Of a DNA stretch of 53,558 bases, positions 34,329 to 43,105 are shown in pieces. The DNA lies in contig JADCEF010000043.1 of assembly GCA_020250445.1 (NCBI GenBank), forward strand, positions 1 through 53,558, read 5' to 3'. The DNA comes from Rhodobacter sp. (GTDB taxonomy: Bacteria > Pseudomonadota > Alphaproteobacteria > Rhodobacterales > Rhodobacteraceae). Every line of letters starts with the position of its first letter. The first letter of the stretch is position 1. The notes beneath the pieces were generated by a model. That model was not told where the DNA came from and ran no database searches. It saw only the letters and a program-made list of their open reading frames with translations. The position numbers and the translations under genes were made by a program.

Positions 34329-35432
34329 TCAGGTGATCCAGCCGCGAAGGTTTTCCTCGATCACGCCGACCAGGGCGCGGATATGGGCCGCGTCGTCGTT
34401 CAGGCAGGGGATATAGGAAAAAACCTGGCCCCCCGCGTGTTCAAAGGCCTCGCGGATTTCGCCGTTGATTTCTTCCAGCGTCTCGATGCAGTCGGCAGAA
34501 AACGCAGGCGCAATGACGGCGATGCGCGTCTTTCCCTGCTTTGCCAGCTCTGCCACATGCTGGACGGTATAGGGCCTGAGCCATTCTTCCGGTCCGAACA
34601 CCGACTGGAATGTCGTGTCGATCGTGCCCTTGTCCCATCCCAAACGCTCGCGCAGCAGGCGCGAGGTCTTGGCGCACTGGCAATGGTAGGGGTCGCCTGA
34701 CATGAGGTATCGTTTCGGCATCCCGTGGTAGCTGGCCACCAGAACATCCGGGCGATGGTCCAGCGCCGCATAGGCCCGCTCGACCGATTGCGCAAGCGCA
34801 TCGATATAGAGCGGATGGTCAAAATATTCCGCCACGGTGCGCGCCGCAGGCTGGCGCTTTTCCTTCATCAGCGACCGGAAGAACTGATCATTCGCGGTTG
34901 CCGACGTGGCCCCGGCGTAATGCGGATACAGCGGGAAGAACAGGATCTTCTCGCAGCCGGCCTCGACCATCGCCCGAACCCGGGAGCCGGTGGAAGGATT
35001 GCCGTAGCGCATGCAGAAATCCACCATCACGTCCGATCCGTGCAGGGCGTGCAATGCCTCGGCGATCTTTGCGGTCTGATCCCTGGTGATGGTCATCAAG
35101 GGGCTTTCGCCCTTTTCGTGGTTCCAGATCAGCTTGTAATTCGCGCCGCTGCTGAAGGGGCGTTTGGTCAGGATGATCAACTGCAGCAGCGGTTGCCATT
35201 TCCAGCTTGCATAGTCGATGACACGCTTGTCGGACAGAAACTCGTTCAGATACCGGCGCATCGACCAGTAATCATAATTGTCCGGGGTGCCAAGGTTTGC
35301 CACAAGCACGCCGATCCTTGCGCGCCGTACAGGTGGATGACCGGCCGGCGCATGGGCAAGCCGGTCTTGTCCCGGCGGTATCAGGGCCGCAGCGGCGTGG
35401 GAAGGGGCCTGACTGTCCCTGGCATCCAGCAT
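34329..35432 (-). CDS. hemH: Ferrochelatase
   Basis: A 367-residue enzyme inserting Fe2+ into protoporphyrin IX, the last step of heme synthesis. Conserved segments: VLVANLGTPDNYDYWSMRRY, LNEFLSDKRVIDY, MRYGNPS, FFPLYPHYAGATSATA, the catalytic His236 in SYHGMPKRYL, and PYHCQCAKTSRLL. The C-terminal VIAPAFSADCIETLEEI is typical. I chose ATG 35432 (MLDARDSQAP); the frame is open further upstream without homology. The N-terminal ~45 residues are longer than in other ferrochelatases and may be disordered, or a later start may be used. Terminated by the bidirectional hairpin at 34271. Confidence 0.93.
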   Translation of the reverse strand: MLDARDSQAPSHAAAALIPPGQDRLAHAPAGHPPVRRARIGVLVANLGTPDNYDYWSMRRYLNEFLSDKRVIDYASWKWQPLLQLIILTKRPFSSGANYKLIWNHEKGESPLMTITRDQTAKIAEALHALHGSDVMVDFCMRYGNPSTGSRVRAMVEAGCEKILFFPLYPHYAGATSATANDQFFRSLMKEKRQPAARTVAEYFDHPLYIDALAQSVERAYAALDHRPDVLVASYHGMPKRYLMSGDPYHCQCAKTSRLLRERLGWDKGTIDTTFQSVFGPEEWLRPYTVQHVAELAKQGKTRIAVIAPAFSADCIETLEEINGEIREAFEHAGGQVFSYIPCLNDDAAHIRALVGVIEENLRGWIT

Positions 35433-35490
35433 CGGGGTTGTCCTGTCTTCGAAAGGGTCACGCCGGGATGTAACCGCATCTGATCCGGCG

Positions 35491-36330
35491 TCAACTGCCG
35501 CGCAGGGTCGCAGGGGGCAGCGGCTTTTCGACCGACCCAAGGGCATCGGCCAGCCGCCGGGCCGCCGATCCGGGCCGCAGCGGCCTGGGCTGGCTTTCGT
35601 GCGGGGCCCAGCCTGTCAGGAAAATCATCTCGAACGTTGCGCGGATGCGGCCCTCGGGGGCCGGAAAACCGGTGGCATAGCGCGTGGCAGCCCGGGAAAA
35701 GATCTGGCGCCCCGTCGGCCGGCGCAGCCGCTGGGCCAGGGCATTTGCCTCACCCATGGCGCGCAGGTCGGCCATCAGCCTGCCCGCATCGGCATAGGTC
35801 ACGGTGCGGATGGTGCTGTCTGCCACCGGCAGGGCAAAACCGGCGCGCTGAAGCAGCCCGCCCAGATCCCGGATCTCGGCCATCGGCAGGACGCGGGGCG
35901 ACAACCCGCCTGTCACGGCGGCTTCCGCCTCGGCCAGGCAGGCGCGCAGTTCCGCCAGGGTCTGGCCGCCGAACAGTACCCCCAGGAACAGCCCGTCGGG
36001 GCGCAGCGCCCGCCGGCATTGAACCAGTTGCCCAACCGGATCATTGGCCCAGTGCAGGCACAGCGCATGGATCACCAGATCATGCGCACCGGGTGCCAGA
36101 TCAAGGACATCGTCATCGGCAATGATCCGCGCCTCTGGCATCCGCGCCCGCCACAGGTCGCCGAAAGGTGTGATGACGGCAGGTTGTGTAAACCTTCTGT
36201 TAACCTCGTCCAGTCTTTCCTGTATCTCGTCGGCGGCATCCTGCTGCAGGAACAGGGCCGGGTCGCGTGCGGCGCGTTTGCGGTAACGGGCCAGGGCGGC
36301 ACGGTCGGTCAGGATCGGGGGCATCTGCAT
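35491..36330 (-). CDS. SAM-dependent methyltransferase (BioC/NDUFAF5-like)
   Basis: A 279-residue class I methyltransferase. DLVIHALCLHWANDPVGQLV followed by RALRPDGLFLGVLFGGQTL is the typical post-SAM segment of the BioC/NDUFAF5 group. The SAM-binding glycine motif is weak here (VITPFGDLW), as in NDUFAF5 relatives. N-terminal DRAALARYRKRAARDPALFL matches that subgroup too. The NDUFAF5 homologue acts on complex I assembly, so a similar role is possible; biotin synthesis is less likely without bio neighbours. Divergent from comF, 23 bp between starts. Confidence 0.78.
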   Translation of the reverse strand: MQMPPILTDRAALARYRKRAARDPALFLQQDAADEIQERLDEVNRRFTQPAVITPFGDLWRARMPEARIIADDDVLDLAPGAHDLVIHALCLHWANDPVGQLVQCRRALRPDGLFLGVLFGGQTLAELRACLAEAEAAVTGGLSPRVLPMAEIRDLGGLLQRAGFALPVADSTIRTVTYADAGRLMADLRAMGEANALAQRLRRPTGRQIFSRAATRYATGFPAPEGRIRATFEMIFLTGWAPHESQPRPLRPGSAARRLADALGSVEKPLPPATLRGS

Positions 36331-36353
36331 GGCGGGCAGCTAAGGGGTACGGG

Positions 36354-37076
36354 ATGAGAATGCAAGCCGCCCTTCATCTGGTCTATCCGCCGCAATGCCT
36401 TGTCTGCGATGCGCCCGTCACGCAGGATTTCGGTCTGTGCGGACCCTGCTGGCGCGATACGGCTTTCATCAGCGGCCTTGTTTGCGATCTGTGCGGGGCA
36501 CCGCTGCCCGGCGAAGACCCCGGTCATGCGGTGTTGTGCGACGATTGTCTGACCATGGCCAGGCCCTGGGTCAGGGGCCGCGCCGCCGTGCAGTACCGCG
36601 ATACCGCCCGGCGGATGATTCTGGCGCTGAAACATGGCGACCGGACAGATCTGGCCCGACCGGCGGCGGGGTGGATGATGCGCGTTGCGGGCCCGCTTTT
36701 GCAGTCCGGAATGGTCGTGGCCCCGGTTCCGCTGCACTGGCTGCGACTGCTGACGCGCCGGTACAATCAGGCCGCCCTGCTTTCGGCGCATGTCGCCCGC
36801 GACGCGGGGCTGGCGCATTGCCCGGATCTGCTGCAGCGCCGCCGCAACACCCGCAGCCAGGAAGGGCGCGACAGGCCGGGGCGGTTCCGCAACGTCAGCG
36901 ATGCCTTCCGCGTTCATCCGCGCCATGCCGCCCGGATCAAGGACCGTCCGGTGCTGCTGGTGGATGATGTGATGACATCCGGTGCCACGTTGGCCGCAGG
37001 GGCGGATGCCTGCCGTGCCGCCGGTGCCGCATCCGTATCGGTTCTGGTGCTGGCGCGCGTTGCGAAGGATGCCTAA
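36354..37076 (+). CDS. comF: ComF-family phosphoribosyltransferase-like protein
   Basis: A 240-residue protein with an N-terminal double zinc ribbon (CLVCDAPV, LCGPC, VCDLCGAPLP, LCDDC) and a C-terminal PRTase domain bearing VAPVPLHWLRLLTRRYNQAA and the PRPP loop VLLVDDVMTSGATL. ComF proteins are linked to DNA uptake in competent bacteria, but the reaction is unknown. ATG 36354 (MRMQAALHLVYPPQCLVC) is the natural start. First gene of a tight run with grxC, the nitrilase and marR. Confidence 0.87.
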   Translation: MRMQAALHLVYPPQCLVCDAPVTQDFGLCGPCWRDTAFISGLVCDLCGAPLPGEDPGHAVLCDDCLTMARPWVRGRAAVQYRDTARRMILALKHGDRTDLARPAAGWMMRVAGPLLQSGMVVAPVPLHWLRLLTRRYNQAALLSAHVARDAGLAHCPDLLQRRRNTRSQEGRDRPGRFRNVSDAFRVHPRHAARIKDRPVLLVDDVMTSGATLAAGADACRAAGAASVSVLVLARVAKDA

Positions 37077-37111
37077 ATCCCTATAGTCGCCGCGAGCGCA
37101 AGGATCAGGCC

Positions 37112-37369
37112 ATGAAACCCGTCGAAATCTATACTTCGCCGCTGTGCGGCTATTGCCACGCCGCCAAGCGGCTGCTGACGCAAAAGGGCGTTGCCTTTAC
37201 CGAATATGATGTCAGCCGCGACAATGACCTGCGCGCGGCGATGATGCGGCGGTCGAACGGCGGTCGTACCGTGCCGCAGATTTTCGTGGGCGAAACCCAT
37301 GTCGGCGGCTGCGATGATCTTTACGCACTGGACAAGGCGGGCAAGCTTGATCCGCTGCTGGCAGGCTAG
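37112..37369 (+). CDS. grxC: Glutaredoxin 3
   Basis: An 85-residue dithiol glutaredoxin. The active site CGYC is Cys12-Cys15 in YTSPLCGYCHAAKRLL. The cis-Pro TVPQIFVGETHVGGCDDLYA segment binds glutathione. It reduces disulfides with glutathione in the cytosol. It lies between comF (35 bp) and the nitrilase gene (3 bp). Confidence 0.93.
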   Translation: MKPVEIYTSPLCGYCHAAKRLLTQKGVAFTEYDVSRDNDLRAAMMRRSNGGRTVPQIFVGETHVGGCDDLYALDKAGKLDPLLAG

Positions 37370-37372
37370 CCG

Positions 37373-38203
37373 ATGCGCGCCGGGCTGGTGCAGCTGACCG
37401 TTACCAATGACCCGGCCGGCAATCTGCCGCAGACCCTTGCCCTGGTGCGCGCGGCGGCCGCGGGCGGGGCCGGGTTTGTCCTGACGCCGGAATGCACCAA
37501 CGCGCTGTCCTCGGACCGCGCGCATCAGCAGGATATCCTGCACCCCGAAGACAGCGATCCCACGCTTGCCGCGCTCCGGGCCGAGGCTGCGCGCGCCGGC
37601 ATCTGGCTGCTGATCGGCTCTTTGGGCCTGAAGACACGCGATGACGACGGGCGCTTTGCCAACCGCAGCCTGCTGATCGATCCGACCGGCGCAATCACCG
37701 CCCGCTACGACAAGATCCACATGTTCGATGTGACCCTGTCAGAGTCGGAAACCTACCGCGAATCTGCAAGCTACCGGCCCGGCGCGCGGGCGGTTCTGGC
37801 CGAAACGCCCTTCGGCATGCTGGGTCTGACGGTTTGTTATGACATCCGCTTTCCCGCGCTGTACCGCCGCCTTGCCCAGGGTGGCGCGCAGATCATCACG
37901 GTGCCCGCCGCCTTCAACCACATCACGGGGGCTGCGCATTGGGAAACCCTGCTGCGCGCCCGCGCGATCGAGACGGGGTGCTACATCCTTGCTCCGGCCC
38001 AGACCGGCTTTCATGCCGAAGTCCGGGGCAAGGGGCGCCGTACCCATGGGCACAGCCTGGTCATTGCCCCCTGGGGCGAGGTTCTGGCAGATGCGGGCAC
38101 CGATCCCGGTGTCATCTTTGCCGAGGTTGATCTGGCCGAGGTGGCCCGCGCCCGTGCCCGCGTACCATCCCTGTCGCATGACCGACCCTTTGATGGCCCG
38201 TGA
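37373..38203 (+). CDS. Carbon-nitrogen hydrolase (Nit/omega-amidase type)
   Basis: A 276-residue nitrilase-superfamily amidase. The triad is Glu40 (TPECTN), Lys114 (YDKIHMFDV) and Cys155 (TVCYDIRFP). The pattern SLSHDRPF near the end and HMFDVTL place it near Nit1/omega-amidases, which hydrolyse deaminated glutathione or alpha-keto-glutaramate. Location 3 bp after glutaredoxin supports a glutathione-repair role by inference. Its stop overlaps the ATG of marR (TGATG). Confidence 0.88.
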   Translation: MRAGLVQLTVTNDPAGNLPQTLALVRAAAAGGAGFVLTPECTNALSSDRAHQQDILHPEDSDPTLAALRAEAARAGIWLLIGSLGLKTRDDDGRFANRSLLIDPTGAITARYDKIHMFDVTLSESETYRESASYRPGARAVLAETPFGMLGLTVCYDIRFPALYRRLAQGGAQIITVPAAFNHITGAAHWETLLRARAIETGCYILAPAQTGFHAEVRGKGRRTHGHSLVIAPWGEVLADAGTDPGVIFAEVDLAEVARARARVPSLSHDRPFDGP

Positions 38204-38652
38204 TGAGCGACAAGGCCGAAGATATCGCCGTGGCAATGTTCAGCGAACTGTTGACGGCAGATCAGCTTGCCCGCAGCCGGATCGCCAAGCTGCTGCCGCG
38301 CGGCATGGAGCTGTCGCAGTTTTCCGTGCTCAACCATCTGTCGCGCGTCAATGACGAACGCAGCCCGGCGCAACTGGCGCGCGCGTTCCACGTCACGCGC
38401 GGGGCGATGACCAACACGCTGACCAAGCTGGAATGGGCCGGCCATGTTCATATCCGCCCAGATTGGGATGATGCGCGCCGCAAGTTTGTGGCGATCAGCC
38501 CGTCGGGCCGTGCCGCGCGCGATGCCGCCGTTCAGGCGATCACACCCCTGATCGCCGATATCGTTCAGGCGCTGGGCGAACCCAGGCTGCGCACCATGCT
38601 TCCGATCCTGCGGGAACTGCGCACAAGGCTGGAACTGGGGGATCCGGGATGA
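38203..38652 (+). CDS. MarR-family transcriptional regulator
   Basis: A 149-residue winged-helix regulator. The recognition part is FSVLNHLSRVNDERSPAQLA followed by FHVTRGAMTNTLTKLEWAG, and the wing HVHIRPDWDDARRKFVAISP. ATG 38203 overlaps the nitrilase stop (TGATG), which favours it over GTG 38200. Its target cannot be told; autoregulation of the comF-grxC-nit-marR run or of the next gene is possible. Confidence 0.87.
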   Translation: MSDKAEDIAVAMFSELLTADQLARSRIAKLLPRGMELSQFSVLNHLSRVNDERSPAQLARAFHVTRGAMTNTLTKLEWAGHVHIRPDWDDARRKFVAISPSGRAARDAAVQAITPLIADIVQALGEPRLRTMLPILRELRTRLELGDPG

Positions 38653-38768
38653 CCACGCAACGCCCTGCCGTTTTCTGCAACAGACTGCTGCGCCTGATTG
38701 ACGAAAGCCGCCACTGACCGCCTAATGCAGGGCCTGCCCGCCCGGCCAGGTTGACCCGACAGGCCCCG

Positions 38769-39599
38769 ATGTTCCGTCTTTCCCACCCCATCATCCATAC
38801 CGCGAACCTTCTTTGGCACCGCAGCTTCGATGCCAAGCTTGGGCTGATTTCGGCAGGGGTCGCCTTTTTCGGCTTTCTTGCGATCTTTCCGGCCGCTGCG
38901 GCCGTCATAGCGCTCTGGGGCTTTGCCTCAGACCCCGAGGTGATCCGGGGGCAGATCGCGCTATTGCGGGATTTTCTGCCCGCCGATGCTTTCAAGGTGC
39001 TGGATACGCAGGTCCAGGCCCTGATTTCGTCGAATGGCGATGTTTTCGGTGCGACCACCATCCTGTCCACCCTCTTTGCCCTTTGGTCCGCCCGCGCCGG
39101 GGTTGATGCGCTGATCCAGGGGCTGGATGCCGCCTATGGCACCTCGCCGCGCGGTGGAATGTGGCACGCGGTTCAGGCCGTGTTCCTGACAGCCACGCTG
39201 ATCGCGGTGGCGCTGGTTTCGGTTCTGGCGGCAGTGGTCGTGCCGCTGTTGCTGGCGGTGTTGCCGATGGGCCCGGATTCAGCCCGTCTGTTTGAAATCG
39301 TGAATGAAATTCTGGGTCTTTCGGTCGTGATCTTCGGTGTGGCGCTGGCCTATCGTTTCGGCCCCAACCACCTATCCCGGACCCGCCCGCGCATCCTGCC
39401 CGGCCTGATCCTGTCCACGCTTCTTTGGGCGGCCGCATCGCGCGCCTTCATGCTGTATCTGGCGAATTTCGGCAGCTACAACCAGATCTACGGGTCTATC
39501 GGTGCGGTTGTGGTGCTGCTGATGTGGTTCTGGTTCAGCTCTTACGCCGTACTTTTGGGCGCAGCCCTGAACGCGGTGATGCCAAGGCGCGCTCAGTAA
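38769..39599 (+). CDS. YihY/BrkB-family inner-membrane protein
   Basis: A 276-residue integral membrane protein with about six hydrophobic segments. These include LISAGVAFFGFLAIFPAAAA, VFLTATLIAVALVSVLAAVV, LILSTLLWAAASRAFMLYLA and AVVVLLMWFWFSSYAVLLGA. The motif YNQIYGSIGAVVVLLMWFW is the YihY signature. Formerly called ribonuclease BN, but no enzymatic role is established. ATG 38769 starts the conserved region. Its last 7 bp overlap convergent tamB. Confidence 0.87.
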   Translation: MFRLSHPIIHTANLLWHRSFDAKLGLISAGVAFFGFLAIFPAAAAVIALWGFASDPEVIRGQIALLRDFLPADAFKVLDTQVQALISSNGDVFGATTILSTLFALWSARAGVDALIQGLDAAYGTSPRGGMWHAVQAVFLTATLIAVALVSVLAAVVVPLLLAVLPMGPDSARLFEIVNEILGLSVVIFGVALAYRFGPNHLSRTRPRILPGLILSTLLWAAASRAFMLYLANFGSYNQIYGSIGAVVVLLMWFWFSSYAVLLGAALNAVMPRRAQ

Positions 39600-42500
39600 T
39601 CCCTTTCCACAAAAATCCCGATGCCGGTGTCGCCTGCGGAATCCGCCGATCCGCGCAAGGTGACGCCCGGGCGCACTTCAAGGTTCAGGTTCAGCTGGCT
39701 TGTTCCCTCGGTCCCGACGATCACCTCGGTATAGATGTTCTTCGCCACATAGCGCCCAAGCCGAAGCGATGTGCCGCCATTGCCGTCGGATACAAGATCG
39801 AAGTCGCTCAGCCCGAAATTCCGGCGCAGCTTGCTGATGATGCCCTCGCCCCCCCGTCCCGCCAGCGTGGCCACGGCATTGGCAAGCTGCGCGGCCTGAA
39901 GCGGCGACAGCGAGGTCAACTGCCGGCCGAACAGCAGATGTGCCAGAACCTCTTCTTCCGGCAACTGCGGGCTGGAGGCAAAGCTGATCAGCGGTTCGCT
40001 GATGCTGCCATCCAGAATGACCGAACTTGTCACCCCGTCGCTTGAATTGGTGGCCACGACCCGAAGGCGCGGGTCAAGACTGCCTTCCAGCCGGATGGAC
40101 CCTTCTGTCAGATCAAGCCGCCGACCCAGAATGTCAAGGCGACCGCGGATCAGGTCGATCCCGCCGCTGGGAACCACGGCCTGCGTGGTTCCGCCCAGCC
40201 GCAGGGTGCCGCCCAGCTCGGCGTCAAGCCCGCGGCCCCGGATGAACACCCGGTTTGGCGCGCTGATCGTCAGGTCAAGGCCATAGGGGCGAGACGACCC
40301 GTTGCGCGCGCGCGTTTCGCTGTCCAGCAGGCCGGCCCGCGCCCGCGTTGCCCGAACCGCGGCGGGTTCGTTGCGATGCACGATGTCCGGTATGGCACCG
40401 GCTGCCGTGATGTCGGTTGAGGGTACGCGGATTTCGGTTTCCGGCAGGGTCAGCGATCCTGAAATGAGTGCCCCGCCGGTCAGCGGCCCGGCAACCCGGA
40501 CCGCGCCATTGACCCGCGTCTCGAACAGATCGGGGTTGCGCAGAACCATGTCGCGCGGTGTCGCTGTCAGGTCGCCGGGGAACGGCGGGGTCAGCCCGAT
40601 CGTGCCACGCAGCCCGATGCTGCCGCCTGCAGCCACGCCTGCATCGGCGGTCACGGTTGCCGTTCCGTTGGCCAGTGCGACCTGCGCCTCGACCGTCTGC
40701 AGTGCAAGCCCCAGAACCGGCAGTGCAACCCTGCCGTTCCCAAGCGATACCGTCCCCGACAGCGACCGCAGCGCGAAAGGCCCGTTCAGGCGCAGGTTGA
40801 ACCCCAGCGGCCCGCTGACGCTGCCCGGCTGGATGAAGGGGTTGGCCAGCGCAGCCTGGGCCGTGCCGGTGACGGTGATATCGGCCCGTGTGACGTCCGG
40901 TGCCACCCGCCCGGTCACTTCGGCGGCGATCTTGCCCGGCCCGGTGCCGCGCAGATCAAGGACATAGCCCGCGCCGTCATACACCGCGCGGCCGGCCAAG
41001 GTCAGCGCGCCCGGAAACTCGGGCACGAACAGCCCCAGGTCGGCCAGCCGGGCAGAAAGGTCTATCTGCCGAATGCCGTCCACCGCTTGCCCCGTTGCCT
41101 TGACCGACAGTTGCGGGTTCGTCAGGTCGGCCCGGTCAATCCGCAACGCCCCGTCTTCTGTCCGCAGGGACAGCGCAAGCGTGGTCTTGCCCGCAAGCAT
41201 CCGGTCGGCCTGCGCCTGCCCGATGCCAAGGTTGCTGCCCGTTGCCTCCAGCGTCAGGGTGCCGTTCCCTGTCGTGCCGGTCACGCGCGCCTGCCCGCTC
41301 AGGGATCCGCGATAGGCGGGCCCCAGCGCGCGCAGGTCGTCAAAGCGCAGATTTGCCGCAAGGTCGCTTCCCGTGCTGCGCAGCCAGCCACCGGCGGTGA
41401 CGGCCAGGGTCGCCGCCGTCAGGTCCAGCGCCCTGATTTCCGTTCCCGCCCCGGACCGCGCCACCGAAACGCCGACCCTTGCCGCACCCTTCAGCAGATT
41501 GTCCACCTGGGGCTGACCGAAAGTCATGTCCGTCCCGTCAAGCGCGCCTGTCAGGTCGAAGTCGCCGCCCAGAAGGCTGCCTTTGCCCGAAATCCGCAGC
41601 GCCGCCGCGCCGCCAAGCGGCCGCGCGGCAAGGCCGGAAAAGCGCGACAGGTCGCCTGTCTCTGCCTGCAGGGTGCCGTCAAGGCCCAGCCCCGTGGCAA
41701 GCCCGGTGATCTTTCCCCGCGCGTCGATGGTGTAGCCCGATCCGGCAAGCATAAGCTGTGACAGGTTCAGCGGCTGCCCTTCCAGCCAGGACAGCTTGAT
41801 CTTTCCCGTGGTTGCATCGCCCAGCGCCTGTGCCAGTGCGGGGTCGGCCGGACGCAGCCCTGCCGCCGCCAGGCGAAGCGTGGCCCCCACCACCCTGCCC
41901 TGCGGCCCGGGTCCGATCCGCCCGGACCCGTTGACCAGGGCGCGGTCCACGGCCAGGCCGGGGTGCTTCAGGCCCTGCAGGCTGGCACTGCCGCGCCAGC
42001 CTTCGTCCTGCGCCGCGTCATAGGTCAGGGCGATCTCGGCTTCGGTCACTTGCGTTTCCGGCCCCGCCAGCGGCAGCAGAACGGGCGTGCCTGCCGCATG
42101 TGCAACGCGCCCCGTCAGCGCAAAGCGCACCGGCAAGCCGCCGGGTGCCAGCGACAGCGTTCCGTCCAGGGACAACGCTTCGGTCCGGACCGACAGGCGG
42201 CTCAGATCCATGGCGCCGGACGGGGCGCGTTGCCCGGCCGCGTCCAGACGCACGTCGGTTCCGAAGAATCCGGCATGTTCGGGCAGGAACAGTGGTGCAG
42301 GATTTCCCGCCAGCGTCGCGGTAAACCCCCGCGCTCCATCCTCCGCCACGGAAAGAGAGACGCGCCCTGCCAGCCGGTCCACCGCATCGGTTGCCAGCCG
42401 GATCTCTGCCGTGAACACGTCGATGATCCCCTGCCCCTTTACGGTCAGCTCCGTTTGCGGCGCGCCCGGCAGGCCCAGCTTTGTGGCCGCTATTCCGCCG

Positions 42501-43105
42501 GCGTCTTCCGTGGCCGACAGGTCCAGCGTCAGGACGCGGGTGGTGTTGGAATACCCCGCATCCAGAGTCAAACGGCCTTTCGGCCCGGCATCCGTCCGGA
42601 TCAGGGAAAGTGCCGCCTGCCCTTCGCCATTCGCCAGACGCAGCGATGCCTCAAGCGTGGCTTCCAGGGGTTCGCCCAGCACGGCCGCGCCCAGCGTGAC
42701 CCGTCCGGCGGCGACGCGGCCGATGTTCACCGAAACCGGCAGTTCCGGCAGGGAAAACCCCCTGGCTTCGGGCGAGGGCGGGGAATCCCCGGCCTCTGGC
42801 GGGCGGGCCACCACAATTTCACGGGCGCTGAGTTCATTGACCGAGACTTCGCCGCGCAGCGCCGCCGCCCGGTTCCAGTCCAGCGTCACGCCCCGCAGCG
42901 TCAGCCAGATGCCTTGCCCGTCGGCGATGGTCAACTCGCGGATTGTCGCGCGCGATGACAGCGCCCCCTGGAACCCGCTGATCTGCACCGACCGGCCCGC
43001 GCCCGACAGCCTGTCCTGCAGGAACCGCGCCAGAAAGCCCGGATCATCCTGCGCCAGCGCCGGGCCGGCCAGAAGCATCGCCGCCAGGATCACAAAGCGC
43101 CGCAT
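39593..43105 (-). CDS. tamB: Translocation and assembly module protein TamB
   Basis: A 1170-residue envelope-spanning protein with a signal-like N-terminus (MRRFVILAAMLLAGPALAQD) and very long beta-rich repeats forming a hydrophobic groove. The C-terminal DUF490 domain reads DLIRGRLDILGRRLDLTEGS and ends FGLSDFDLVSDGNGGTSLRL plus TEVIVGTEGTSQLNLNLEV. TamB works with TamA in outer-membrane protein insertion and/or phospholipid transport. ATG overlaps the tamA stop (TGATG at 43103-43107), so both are made together. Length is in the family range. Confidence 0.9.
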   Translation of the reverse strand: MRRFVILAAMLLAGPALAQDDPGFLARFLQDRLSGAGRSVQISGFQGALSSRATIRELTIADGQGIWLTLRGVTLDWNRAAALRGEVSVNELSAREIVVARPPEAGDSPPSPEARGFSLPELPVSVNIGRVAAGRVTLGAAVLGEPLEATLEASLRLANGEGQAALSLIRTDAGPKGRLTLDAGYSNTTRVLTLDLSATEDAGGIAATKLGLPGAPQTELTVKGQGIIDVFTAEIRLATDAVDRLAGRVSLSVAEDGARGFTATLAGNPAPLFLPEHAGFFGTDVRLDAAGQRAPSGAMDLSRLSVRTEALSLDGTLSLAPGGLPVRFALTGRVAHAAGTPVLLPLAGPETQVTEAEIALTYDAAQDEGWRGSASLQGLKHPGLAVDRALVNGSGRIGPGPQGRVVGATLRLAAAGLRPADPALAQALGDATTGKIKLSWLEGQPLNLSQLMLAGSGYTIDARGKITGLATGLGLDGTLQAETGDLSRFSGLAARPLGGAAALRISGKGSLLGGDFDLTGALDGTDMTFGQPQVDNLLKGAARVGVSVARSGAGTEIRALDLTAATLAVTAGGWLRSTGSDLAANLRFDDLRALGPAYRGSLSGQARVTGTTGNGTLTLEATGSNLGIGQAQADRMLAGKTTLALSLRTEDGALRIDRADLTNPQLSVKATGQAVDGIRQIDLSARLADLGLFVPEFPGALTLAGRAVYDGAGYVLDLRGTGPGKIAAEVTGRVAPDVTRADITVTGTAQAALANPFIQPGSVSGPLGFNLRLNGPFALRSLSGTVSLGNGRVALPVLGLALQTVEAQVALANGTATVTADAGVAAGGSIGLRGTIGLTPPFPGDLTATPRDMVLRNPDLFETRVNGAVRVAGPLTGGALISGSLTLPETEIRVPSTDITAAGAIPDIVHRNEPAAVRATRARAGLLDSETRARNGSSRPYGLDLTISAPNRVFIRGRGLDAELGGTLRLGGTTQAVVPSGGIDLIRGRLDILGRRLDLTEGSIRLEGSLDPRLRVVATNSSDGVTSSVILDGSISEPLISFASSPQLPEEEVLAHLLFGRQLTSLSPLQAAQLANAVATLAGRGGEGIISKLRRNFGLSDFDLVSDGNGGTSLRLGRYVAKNIYTEVIVGTEGTSQLNLNLEVRPGVTLRGSADSAGDTGIGIFVERDY

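Noticed and set aside
38649-38717. 22-residue ORF overlapping the marR stop (ATGA)
   Set aside because: Only the overlap supports it; too short, with no ribosome site or features of its own.
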